Source: Myxococcota bacterium | Lineage (GTDB): Bacteria; Myxococcota_A; UBA9160; UBA4427 | Length of the DNA stretch: 33,988 bases | Direction: 5' to 3' | Assembly (NCBI GenBank): GCA_029941885.1 | Contig: JAPYTP010000047.1 | Location: forward strand, 1 to 33,988 | In this document: piece by piece, positions 25,204-32,809 of the stretch | Numbering within the stretch: position 1 is the first letter of the stretch | Layout of the letters: each line of letters starts with the position of its first letter | Program-made: the position numbers and the translations under genes | Notes under the pieces: model-generated | Databases searched by the model: none | What the model was told of the DNA's origin: nothing | Seen by the model: only the letters and a program-made list of their open reading frames with translations

Positions 25204-26535
25204 GTGACCGTGCTGTCGAAGCCCCGTCCAGACCGAAAGCTTCGAATCGCCTTCGTCGCCTATCGAGGCAACATGAACTCGGGCGGACAGGGGATCTACC
25301 TGTGGTTCCTTGCGCGCGAGCTGGCCCGTATGGGTCACGACGTTCACGTATTCGTCGGCCCCCCCTATCCCGACCCGATGCCCTTCGCCAGGGTCGAGAG
25401 GCTCCCGAATCAGCAGTTCTGGGCAAAGTGGGTGCTCGACCAGACGGATCAGATCATTCCTGAGCACAACCCGTTCCAGGTCCTTGGCCCACTGAACTTC
25501 TATGAACTGGCGGCGAGTCGGATCGGTTTTCTGCCGGAACCCTTCGCCTTCAGTGTGCGCGCCTTCCGCCAACTCGCCCGACACCTTCGCGCAGGAGAGA
25601 GATTCGACATCGTTCACGACGTGCAATGTCTCGGCTACGGCCTGCTGGGCATGCAGGCACTCGGTCTTCCGGTCGTAACGACCGTACATCATCCCCTGAC
25701 CGTGGATCGCCGCGCCTCGTTCATCCGGGACGAAACCCTCGAGGACGCGATCGGAACGATGAAGTTCTATCCGATCGGAATGCAGGCCTTCGTTGCACGT
25801 CGTCTCGATTGTGTCTTCACCTCGTCAGAGGCCAGCGCGCGACAGATCGTGCAGGATTTTGGCGTCCGCCCGGAACGGCTTCGAAACGTTCGCAACGGAC
25901 TCGACACCGAGTTCTTCTCACCGAGTGCCGATGTCGAAAGGAGCGAATCGAATCTGCTCTGCGTCGGACGCTCGACGGATCCGAACAAGGGAATCCGCAC
26001 TCTGATTCACGCACTTTCACGACTCCCGGCACATCTCACCCTCACGCTCGTCGATGACGACAGCCCCGATAATCAGGTTCGGCAGTGGGCGCGGGAAGTC
26101 GGCGTGCTCGACCGGCTGAAACTCACAGGGCGTGTCAGTTCAGACGAACTCGTGCGCCTCTATCGGGAGGCGGTCGCGGTGGTCGTGCCGTCGCGATACG
26201 AGGGCTTCGGGCTCCCCGCGGTGGAGGCGATGGCCTGCGGAGCGCCCGTCGTCGCGACCCGCGCAGGTGCGCTCATAGAGGTGATGCAGCTGACCGGCGG
26301 CGGCGTCCTCGCCGAGCGCGATGATGCAGATTCGATCGCAGCGGGCGTGCGAACGCTGCTCGAGAACCGTGAAGCTCGAGCCTTGATGGCGAAGCACGGC
26401 CGCGAGCGGGTCGTCGAGAGACTTTCCTGGCCCGGCGTCGCGGCGGCGATCGCGGAGATCTACGCGGAAATGGTCGAAGCGCGGAGGCGAGGTCGCCCCA
26501 CGACGATGATGACGTCCGCCAGCGTCGGGAATTGA
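25204..26535 (+). CDS. GT4-family glycosyltransferase (second of a paralogous pair)
   Basis: A 443-residue GT-B glycosyltransferase. It has RIAFVAYRGNMNSGGQGIY (14-32), VHDVQCLGYGLLGMQ (137-151), VHHPLTVDRRASF (161-173) and the donor site SRYEGFGLPAVEAMACG (330-346) with Glu333 and Glu341. The start is GTG at 25204, 4 bp after the methyltransferase. It is a paralogue of the gene at 23201: the same distinctive segments recur in the same order, which suggests local duplication and divergence. The last 76 bp overlap a convergent methyltransferase gene. Confidence 0.9.
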   Translation: MTVLSKPRPDRKLRIAFVAYRGNMNSGGQGIYLWFLARELARMGHDVHVFVGPPYPDPMPFARVERLPNQQFWAKWVLDQTDQIIPEHNPFQVLGPLNFYELAASRIGFLPEPFAFSVRAFRQLARHLRAGERFDIVHDVQCLGYGLLGMQALGLPVVTTVHHPLTVDRRASFIRDETLEDAIGTMKFYPIGMQAFVARRLDCVFTSSEASARQIVQDFGVRPERLRNVRNGLDTEFFSPSADVERSESNLLCVGRSTDPNKGIRTLIHALSRLPAHLTLTLVDDDSPDNQVRQWAREVGVLDRLKLTGRVSSDELVRLYREAVAVVVPSRYEGFGLPAVEAMACGAPVVATRAGALIEVMQLTGGGVLAERDDADSIAAGVRTLLENREARALMAKHGRERVVERLSWPGVAAAIAEIYAEMVEARRRGRPTTMMTSASVGN

Positions 26536-27266
26536 CGCGCGAGGGCGTCGAGACCCTCGAGAATGACGTCGACGACCGGCCGAGGGAGATGACACGCGAG
26601 CGTCGCCCATCCGGGTAGCCCCCAACCGATCGACACACCCTGGACCCGTTCGATCTCGACGTGCCTGGCGGCCTGCTCCTTCATCAAGTCGACTTCGTAG
26701 CGCGTGAAGTGATCGCTCGGCGTGTCATAGCCTCGACGGCCCCGCATCGGTCCCCACCCAAGCCAATCCTCACGGAACTCGTCGATCGCTCGCGTCACGC
26801 GGCAGGCCAGTGAATCGAAATTCGCGATCGCGAGGACGACACGTCCGTCCCGCTTGGTCACGCGAGCCATCTCGGCGATTGCAGATTCCGGATCATCGAA
26901 ATGATCCATCGCACCCTTACAGAAAGCCGCATCGAAGCAGCCGTCCTCGAAGGGCAAGGCGTCCGCCCACCCACGAACCCAGTCCGGCGCGAGCTGCCCC
27001 TCTTCGAGATCTTCGGCGCCCAGAATCTGGGCCATCGCTGTCATCCTCTGTGAAGGCTCCGCACCGATCACCCAAGCGCCACCGCGGGCGAGTGCGATCG
27101 AGTCCTGACCGAATCCGCTCGCAACATCGAGTACCCGGCGACCGGGATCCGCACAGGTCGCAAGCAACGCCGCTTCGGTCATCCGAGCGAACAGGAATTC
27201 GCTGTCCGGCGACATTCCGGTCGGGATCACGTCACTCATGTCTCGGTCGAGGTCGACGACTCGCAT
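26460..27266 (-). CDS. SAM-dependent methyltransferase, convergent with the GT operon
   Basis: A 268-residue class I methyltransferase: VLDVASGFGQDSIALA (45-60) is the SAM motif, followed by VIGAEPSQRM, WADALPFEDGCFDAAFCKGAMDHFDDP (motif II/III) and AEMARVTKRDGRVVLAIANF. It is unlike the methyltransferase at 24429 outside these motifs. The start is the ATG at 27266; an ATG nine codons downstream is also possible. Its 3' end overlaps the GT4 gene on the other strand by 76 bp. It follows the kinase and single-receiver genes on the same strand, 84 bp downstream, but the substrate is unknown. Confidence 0.85.
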   Translation of the reverse strand: MRVVDLDRDMSDVIPTGMSPDSEFLFARMTEAALLATCADPGRRVLDVASGFGQDSIALARGGAWVIGAEPSQRMTAMAQILGAEDLEEGQLAPDWVRGWADALPFEDGCFDAAFCKGAMDHFDDPESAIAEMARVTKRDGRVVLAIANFDSLACRVTRAIDEFREDWLGWGPMRGRRGYDTPSDHFTRYEVDLMKEQAARHVEIERVQGVSIGWGLPGWATLACHLPRPVVDVILEGLDALARQFPTLADVIIVVGRPRLRASTISA

Positions 27267-27350
27267 GGCGGGGACCTTAGCGACCCGCCCACGCCGACGC
27301 CTCGTATCGAGGGGCGAATCGGGGCGCACCCGCCGGGACGGCCGTGACCC

Positions 27351-27716
27351 TCAGTCGAGATCCAGCGTCGTGCGAATCGTTGCCTTCAGTTCCCCATCGT
27401 CCCAGGGCTTCGAGTGTACGGCCGCGGGCCCCGCCGCTCTCAGTTCCTCTGCCGGAATTTCCGACGTCCACCCGCTGAGCAGGATCCGGGCGGTGCTCGG
27501 GTACCTCGCTCGAGCCTTCGTCAACAATTCGACGCCGGTCATCCCCGGCATCTTGTGGTCGGAGATCACCAGCGCGATGGGAGGATCGAGTCCGAGCCGT
27601 TCGAGCGCTCGCGCCCCGCTTTCTGTCGTCTCGATCTCGAAAGCCTCGCGTCGCAGGGTCCTGCGCAGCGCTGAAAGGATGCGGGAATCGTCATCCACCA
27701 GTAGAACGACCGGCAT
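27351..27716 (-). CDS. Single-domain response regulator
   Basis: A 121-residue stand-alone receiver: acidic pocket Asp8-Asp9 in LLVDDDS, phosphorylation site Asp53 in VISDHKMPG, Ser81 in LLSGW and Lys103 in HSKPWDDGEL. The last motif is typical of receivers of the RpfG type. No output domain is present. It starts at the ATG at 27716, 13 bp after the stop of the histidine kinase, so it is most likely the kinase's direct partner. Confidence 0.92.
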   Translation of the reverse strand: MPVVLLVDDDSRILSALRRTLRREAFEIETTESGARALERLGLDPPIALVISDHKMPGMTGVELLTKARARYPSTARILLSGWTSEIPAEELRAAGPAAVHSKPWDDGELKATIRTTLDLD

Positions 27717-27729
27717 GACCCCCAACGAC

Positions 27730-29751
27730 TCAGGTCCCGCGCGGATTGGATTCGGCCGGTGGATCCTCGGCCTTCGGTGGCGAGATCGGTAGCCGGATCT
27801 CGAAGAGGGTTCCCCGACCGACTTCACTCTCGACCATGATCCGGCCGCCGTGGCGGTCGATGATGTTGAAGGAAGTCGACAGGCCCAAGCCCGTCCCAGC
27901 GCCGACCGGCTTGGTCGTGAAGAAGGGTTCGAAGATGCGCGACTGATCGGCCGGGGAGATGCCGATCCCCGTATCGGAGATTCGAATCACGATCTCCTCG
28001 CCAATCGTGTCGGTCTCGATTCGGATCACGCCGGGCTCCGGCTTCCCCCTCGCCTCGATTGCCTGGTGTGCGTTCACGAGCAGGTTCATGAAGACCTGCT
28101 TGAGCTGCATCGGGTAGGCTTCGATCTTCGGGAGGTCGTGGTAGTCCTTCTCGAGTACGACGGAATGTTTCATCATCGTGTAGACGATATTCGCCGTCGA
28201 ATCGATCGCTTGATTGACATCCGCCGGAGTACGTGCGGGTAGATCGGGGCGCGAAAAATCCCGCAGATCCCTCACGATGTGACGAATCCGTTCGGCGCCC
28301 TCCCCCGACTCGAGCAGTGCTTTCTCGAAATCCGAGCGGACGAAATCGAGATCGATCTCCCTGGCCACCACGGCCACGTCCTCAGCCGCGGCGCGGATGA
28401 CTTCGCTGTCTCCCTCGATCGCGGCCAATTGCAATCGCTGTGTCGCGTCGAAGTACCTCTCGAGGTCACCCAGATATTCAGACATCTGATGCAGGTTTGC
28501 GTGAATGAACCCCATCGGGTTGTTCACCTCGTGCGCAACGCCTGCGGCGAGTCGACCGATCGACGCCATCTTTTCGGTCTGCCGAACCTGGAGTTCGAGT
28601 TCCTTGTGGTCGGAGAGGTCCTGGAAGACCGCGACGACCCCCTGTGATCGACCGCTCGCATCCAGACGCGGCGAACACGAGACGCCGACGGGAATCCATT
28701 GCCCGTCGCCCCGCTGAAGGTAGGTTTCGGCGCCGCGACTGCGTGTCCCGCTGACGAGGCATTCTTCGATCGGGTTCGCGACTTGGCCCGATCGCGCAAA
28801 CCAGTCTTCGACTTGTCGACCTCCGAGATCCCCTTCCGCCCCTCCCAGAATCCGTTCAGCGGCGGGATTGGCGAAGGTAATTCGCCCAGCGAGATCCACG
28901 ACGATCAGGGCGCTGTTGATATTCTCGATGATGTCGCGGGTGTCCCGCCGAAGCGCTTCGAGTCGCTCGGAGAGCCACTCGCTCTCGGTGACATCGGAGA
29001 TGACGACCAGACCCCGTTCCTTCCCCGCAAGCCGGCGATGGCGGATTTCGTAGGCTCGCGCGGTGGCGTCGATGTCCTCGACACGAACAAGTTCGTGAAA
29101 ATGAGATCCCCGGTCGGACTCGGCCCGTTCCGCGCGATCGACGGCATCGGAGAGCTGGACGGGAAGTCGCGCGGCCAGGAACTCCGTCACAACTTCTCCC
29201 ACCGCCGAGCGACACGGGAAGAGCCGGCCAAACTCGGGATTCTCCGCCACGATCAGACCACCCGAGTCGATCACGACGAGAGCGGCAGGCATCTCCGAAA
29301 CGATTGCGGCGTTGAGATCCTCGAGCCAGCGAATTCGGGCATCCGACACCTGACGCTGTCGCTCGTTTCGCCGGCGCTGAACCTGTTCGAGCAACACGAC
29401 GGGCAACACGTTGTCGTACTCGGGGCCAAAGTAGATACAATCGGAAGCGCCCGCGCGGAAGGCGTCCAACGCGGCGGCCTCCGAGTCGCCGTCGATCACC
29501 ACGATCGAGGGAGGCCCATCGCTGGCGATCGCGGCGAGCATGTCCGCGACTTCCGCGGTCTCCAGTCGATCGAAAAGCACGAGGTCGATCGAGGGATCCG
29601 CTGTGATGTCGCGCACCTCTTCGGCGGTCTGCGCGCGCAGCAATTCCACGGGATCCCCGAGCCTCGCGAGACCCGCGGTCGTATCGACCGACATCGGCGG
29701 TGGACCGCCAAGCGGATCGACACCCGTCGCGACCACGAGGATACGGATCAC
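27730..29751 (-). CDS. PAS histidine kinase with degenerate receiver-like N-terminus
   Basis: A 673-residue kinase with no membrane segment, hence probably cytoplasmic. An N-terminal receiver-like domain (about 1-125) keeps one Asp in LVLFDRL (61) but lacks the acidic pair. Two PAS domains follow (about 145-260 and 270-390), then a dimerisation domain with His407 in GVAHEVNNP and an HATPase with VFMNLLVNAHQAI, ISDTGIGI, FEPFFTTKPVG and GTGLGLS. I place the start at GTG 29749-29751, with GGAG 9 nt upstream and directly before the first domain strand. An ATG at 29904 would add 51 Ser/Gly/Arg-rich residues. It is followed by a single receiver and diverges from the NtrC-type regulator. Confidence 0.88.
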   Translation of the reverse strand: MIRILVVATGVDPLGGPPPMSVDTTAGLARLGDPVELLRAQTAEEVRDITADPSIDLVLFDRLETAEVADMLAAIASDGPPSIVVIDGDSEAAALDAFRAGASDCIYFGPEYDNVLPVVLLEQVQRRRNERQRQVSDARIRWLEDLNAAIVSEMPAALVVIDSGGLIVAENPEFGRLFPCRSAVGEVVTEFLAARLPVQLSDAVDRAERAESDRGSHFHELVRVEDIDATARAYEIRHRRLAGKERGLVVISDVTESEWLSERLEALRRDTRDIIENINSALIVVDLAGRITFANPAAERILGGAEGDLGGRQVEDWFARSGQVANPIEECLVSGTRSRGAETYLQRGDGQWIPVGVSCSPRLDASGRSQGVVAVFQDLSDHKELELQVRQTEKMASIGRLAAGVAHEVNNPMGFIHANLHQMSEYLGDLERYFDATQRLQLAAIEGDSEVIRAAAEDVAVVAREIDLDFVRSDFEKALLESGEGAERIRHIVRDLRDFSRPDLPARTPADVNQAIDSTANIVYTMMKHSVVLEKDYHDLPKIEAYPMQLKQVFMNLLVNAHQAIEARGKPEPGVIRIETDTIGEEIVIRISDTGIGISPADQSRIFEPFFTTKPVGAGTGLGLSTSFNIIDRHGGRIMVESEVGRGTLFEIRLPISPPKAEDPPAESNPRGT

Positions 29752-29924
29752 GCCCGCGCGCTCCGGAGCAAGCGTCGAACCGGTTTCGCTGGGATGGGAT
29801 ACGCCGGACGGATTTCGGCGAGCGCCGGTCGGGGACCTCCCTGCGGACCCCCACGACCCCCCATCCATCGAACTACCAGTGGAACCCCGCTCGTGCTGAG
29901 CCATTGTGATGCTGCGACACTCCG

Positions 29925-29951
29925 GCCGATCGAACTCGCGAGTCGATCGGC
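29925..29951. promoter_or_regulatory. 27-bp palindrome between divergent kinase and regulator genes
   Basis: A near-perfect palindrome: outer 9-bp arms GCCGATCGA and TCGATCGGC flank an inner palindrome CTCGCGAG, broken only by one extra A at 29934. It lies in the region between the divergent kinase and NtrC-type genes and is a good candidate operator; a structural role in the kinase mRNA leader is also possible. Confidence 0.5.
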
Positions 29952-30013
29952 TCAGGCGGGGGCCGATAAAAGTAGCCGATCGCCTCCGACCCGGCGATCG
30001 ACGGAGTCCGGGG

Positions 30014-30042
30014 CTGACCGGATGTCTCGCATTGCCTACACT
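30014..30042 (+). promoter_or_regulatory. Possible promoter of the NtrC-type regulator
   Basis: CTGACC (30014-30019) and TACACT (30037-30042) are 17 bp apart and each matches 4 of 6 consensus positions. The transcript would begin about 25 nt before the proposed CTG start at 30075. Confidence 0.35.
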
Positions 30043-30064
30043 GAAAAAGCCCCCTCCGCATCGC

Positions 30065-30068
30065 GGAG
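30065..30068 (+). promoter_or_regulatory. Shine-Dalgarno before the proposed CTG start
   Basis: GGAG lies 6 nt before CTG 30075. An in-frame TGA at 30042-30044 leaves no ATG, GTG or TTG before the receiver domain, so this site is the best clue to the real start. Confidence 0.45.
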
Positions 30069-30074
30069 TCCACC

Positions 30075-31493
30075 CTGCAAGCCCAGACCCGGTCCCTTGT
30101 TCAGGCGACGATCCTGATCGTCGACGACGAAGAGCTGTATCGCAGCGCCATCGAGCGCATTCTGCACCGCGTCGGGCATCGGATCGCCATGGCACCCGAC
30201 GCCACCGAAGCGCTCAAAGTGATCGCCTCGGAGCGCGTCGATCTCGTGCTCTGCGATATCCAGATGCCGGGAATCAATGGCCTCGAACTCGTCCGGCAGA
30301 TCCATGAACTCGAACCCGATCTGCCCTGCATCGTGATGACTGGCTACAACACCCCTGAAAAGTCCCTCGAGGCGCTCAAGGCCGGAGCCTTCTGGTACCT
30401 CGAGAAGCCCTTCGAACAGGAGCGCCTCGACGTCGTCCGCCAACTGGTCGAAAAGGCCGTCGAGCACGGTCGGCTGAAATCCGAGAACCGTCATCTCCAG
30501 CACCAACTTCGCTCGCGACACAAATTCGACAGCTTCATCGGGAAGAGCAGCAGCCTCGGCCGCACCCTCGCGCTCGTAGAAAAGATCGCTGACACCGAGA
30601 GCACCGTTCTCATCACCGGCGAGAGCGGCACCGGAAAAGAACTCGTCGCTCGCGCGCTTCACTACAACAGCCGCCGCGCCGAACGCCCGCTCGTCACCGT
30701 GAACTGCGGCGCGATCCCAGAGACGCTGCTCGAATCCGAACTCTTTGGCCACGTCAAAGGCGCATTCACAAGTGCCGTCAGCCACCGCGAGGGGCGCTTC
30801 GCCCTTGCACACGGGGGAACCATCTTCCTTGATGAAATCGGTGACATGAGCCCGAACCTCCAGGTGAAGCTCTTGCGAGTCCTCCAGGAACGCACCTTCG
30901 AGCAGGTCGGCTCCTCCAAGACCCAGAAGGTCGATGTCCGGGTGATCGCCGCAACGCACCAGAATCTCCACAAACTGATCGAAGGCGGCCGTTTCCGTGA
31001 AGACCTTTTTTATCGATTGAATGTCCTTCCGGTCGAGGTGCCGCCCCTGCGAGAGCGCATCGAAGACCTGCCCCTGCTCGTCCATCATTTCCTCGACTAC
31101 GCCCGACAGGAGCGCGGCGCGCGCGTTCAGGGCGTGACCGACGAAGCCATGCAGCGCCTCATGGACTACCACTGGCCCGGCAACGTTCGGGAACTCGAGA
31201 ACCTGACCGAACGCCTGACCATTCTCGTGGGCGAAGGCGACATCGAACTCGAAGACCTGCCGGCGCAGATCCTGGCCGAACCCATCACCCAGGCCTGGGC
31301 GCCGCGGGTGCCCTCGACGGGCCTGGATTTCAATGCGGTCGTCGGACGCTTCGAATCGGAGTTGATCGAACAGGCCCTCGCTCACACCCATTGGAACAAG
31401 AATCGCGCTGCCGGCCTGCTCGGCCTCAATCGAACGACTCTGATCGAGAAGATCAAGAAGCGCGGGGTCACCCCACCCGAGGACGACACCTAG
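30075..31493 (+). CDS. NtrC-family sigma-54-dependent response regulator
   Basis: A 472-residue regulator from the proposed start. The receiver domain (11-125) has ILIVDDEE (13-20), Asp61 in LVLCDIQMPG, VMTGYN and Lys111 in YLEKPF. The AAA+ domain has GESGTGKE (182-189), GAFTSA (229-234, a variant of the sigma-54-contacting GAFTGA loop), FLDEIGDM (251-258) and the FREDLFYRLNVLP region. The C-terminal Fis-type HTH is NRAAGLLGLNRTTLIEKIKK. The frame holds no ATG, GTG or TTG upstream of the receiver; ATG 30189 would cut away the first part of the domain. CTG 30075 with GGAG 6 nt upstream is my choice. A sigma-54 promoter lies downstream. Confidence 0.88.
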   Translation: MQAQTRSLVQATILIVDDEELYRSAIERILHRVGHRIAMAPDATEALKVIASERVDLVLCDIQMPGINGLELVRQIHELEPDLPCIVMTGYNTPEKSLEALKAGAFWYLEKPFEQERLDVVRQLVEKAVEHGRLKSENRHLQHQLRSRHKFDSFIGKSSSLGRTLALVEKIADTESTVLITGESGTGKELVARALHYNSRRAERPLVTVNCGAIPETLLESELFGHVKGAFTSAVSHREGRFALAHGGTIFLDEIGDMSPNLQVKLLRVLQERTFEQVGSSKTQKVDVRVIAATHQNLHKLIEGGRFREDLFYRLNVLPVEVPPLRERIEDLPLLVHHFLDYARQERGARVQGVTDEAMQRLMDYHWPGNVRELENLTERLTILVGEGDIELEDLPAQILAEPITQAWAPRVPSTGLDFNAVVGRFESELIEQALAHTHWNKNRAAGLLGLNRTTLIEKIKKRGVTPPEDDT

Positions 31494-31652
31494 GAGCCTG
31501 ACCCAAGACTCTCGTGGGAAGCCCTCGTGTCGAGGCGCGCCCCTTGGGGGGACATCCGATCGGAAACGCAGCTCGTTCGGATTCAAACGTTCTGCAACGT
31601 AATTTCGGGTCGAGCGTCGAGCGATTGACGCTTCTGCGTCCAGGATGCGCTT

Positions 31653-31719
31653 CATGCCACTCCCGTTGGTACCCCATTCGAACAATTCCGATCATCCGCG
31701 TCCGGGCCATGCCACTCCC
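31653..31719. repeat. Two direct repeats upstream of the sigma-54 promoter
   Basis: CATGCCACTCCC occurs at 31653-31664 and again at 31708-31719, 55 bp apart (about five helical turns). They lie roughly 100-165 bp upstream of the sigma-54 site, the usual distance for activator-binding enhancers. The link to an activator is inferred. Confidence 0.4.
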
Positions 31720-31818
31720 CCAAGCTTGAGGATTTCCAACGATTTATTCGGGCCCTGGCGGGCCGGGGGAAGGAATCCCCCAGCTATCTCAAAGACTTTC
31801 GGGAGGATTCGTCCGGCT

Positions 31819-31834
31819 TGGCACGCTCCCTGCT
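31819..31834 (+). promoter_or_regulatory. Sigma-54 promoter of the FliA-type sigma gene
   Basis: TGGCACG-CTCC-CTGCT matches the sigma-54 consensus TGGCACG-N4-TTGCW except for one base, with GG and GC exactly 10 bp apart. Transcription would start near 31845, about 90 nt before the sigma factor ATG. An NtrC-type activator is encoded directly upstream. Confidence 0.72.
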
Positions 31835-31935
31835 TCTCATCCGCTCATCAGGCATGGACGCCGCACTCCGCGGTGACCATCGAAGCCAATGCCGCCGTTC
31901 TATCAGCGGCGGATGCGGAAGAGACGGACGGACAA

Positions 31936-32730
31936 ATGGCAGAAAAGTCAGGGGAACGGATCGAGACAGAAACTCTGATGCGGGATGCACAGCTGGAACA
32001 CGATCACATCCCAGCGCCGCTCAAGGACGAGATCGTCCTCGAGCACACTCCCCTCATCCGATACATCGTCAATCGCATCGCAGTGCGACTGCCATCTCAC
32101 ATCGACCTTGATGACCTGCACAATACCGGCGTCATCGGCCTGATGGATGCGATCGACAAATACAATCCCGAGAAGAACTGCAAGTTCAAGACCTACGCTG
32201 AGTTTCGGATCAAGGGCGCGATCCTGGATCAGCTGCGCTCCCTCGATTGGGTTCCACGCAGCGTCCGCCAGAAGAGCCGCAAACTCGAGAAAGCCTACGG
32301 AGAGGTCGAACAACGCCTCGGCCGTTCAGCCAACGAGGAAGAAGTCGCCGACTCCCTCGGACTCGAGCTCGACAAGTTGCACGTCCTGATCAATCAGGTG
32401 CGTGGGATCTCCCTGGTCAACCTCGAAGAGGTTCGCGGCAGCAACTCCGACGGAGACAGCTCCGGCACCTTCGCCGACGTGATCGAAGACGTCCATTCCG
32501 AAAACCCGTTCGCCTCCATGAAGCTGATGGAGACGAAGCACATCATCTCGGACACGATCGCCTCCCTGCCCGAGAAGGAGCGACTCGTGATCTCGCTCTA
32601 CTACTACGAAGATCTGAACATGAAAGAGATCGGCGGCATCCTCGGGATCACCGAATCCCGCGTCTGCCAGATCCACACCAAGGCCGTGATGCGGCTGCGA
32701 TCCAAGCTCAAGGGGATGGTCGACTGCTGA
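31936..32730 (+). CDS. FliA/WhiG-family RNA polymerase sigma factor
   Basis: A 264-residue alternative sigma factor of the sigma-28 group. Region 2 (about 35-105) has RYIVNRIAVRLPSHIDLDDL and FKTYAEFRIKGAILDQLR with DWVPRSVRQKSRKLE just after; region 3 (about 113-165) and region 4 (about 205-258; LPEKERLVISLYYYEDLNMKEI and ITESRVCQIHTKAVMRLR) follow in order. Such factors direct flagellar, sporulation or motility genes; no flagellar gene is in the window. The start is the ATG at 31936, though a GTG at 31876 is in frame. A sigma-54 promoter lies about 100 bp upstream, suggesting a sigma-54 to sigma-28 cascade. Confidence 0.9.
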   Translation: MAEKSGERIETETLMRDAQLEHDHIPAPLKDEIVLEHTPLIRYIVNRIAVRLPSHIDLDDLHNTGVIGLMDAIDKYNPEKNCKFKTYAEFRIKGAILDQLRSLDWVPRSVRQKSRKLEKAYGEVEQRLGRSANEEEVADSLGLELDKLHVLINQVRGISLVNLEEVRGSNSDGDSSGTFADVIEDVHSENPFASMKLMETKHIISDTIASLPEKERLVISLYYYEDLNMKEIGGILGITESRVCQIHTKAVMRLRSKLKGMVDC

Positions 32731-32809
32731 GCCGGCCGCGCGCGAGCCAGCTTGCCTTCAAGGCCCCGAAACGACCCACGGAGTCTTGGCGAATCGTTCT
32801 CGGGGACCG

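Larger units (their letters stand above)
31494..31935. other. Leader region upstream of the FliA-type sigma gene
   Basis: A stretch of 442 bp without a supported gene. It holds a sigma-54 promoter (31819-31834), two direct copies of CATGCCACTCCC (31653-31664 and 31708-31719), a small palindrome TCCGATCGGA (31555-31564) and a GC-rich hairpin GGCCC-TGGC-GGGCC (31751-31764) with no T-run. Confidence 0.55.

Noticed and set aside
31555-31564. TCCGATCGGA palindrome as a shared operator with the 29925-29951 site
   Set aside because: CGATCG-type sequences are frequent throughout the window, so a shared core alone is weak evidence.
30036-31685. A 549-residue minus-strand frame opposite the NtrC-type regulator
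   Set aside because: It mirrors the regulator's codons and shows no domain; the plus-strand product has complete receiver, AAA+ and HTH motifs.
31751-31764. GC-rich hairpin GGCCC-TGGC-GGGCC as a terminator
   Set aside because: It has a short stem, no T-run after it, and lies about 260 bp past the regulator stop; it is recorded only as part of the leader region.
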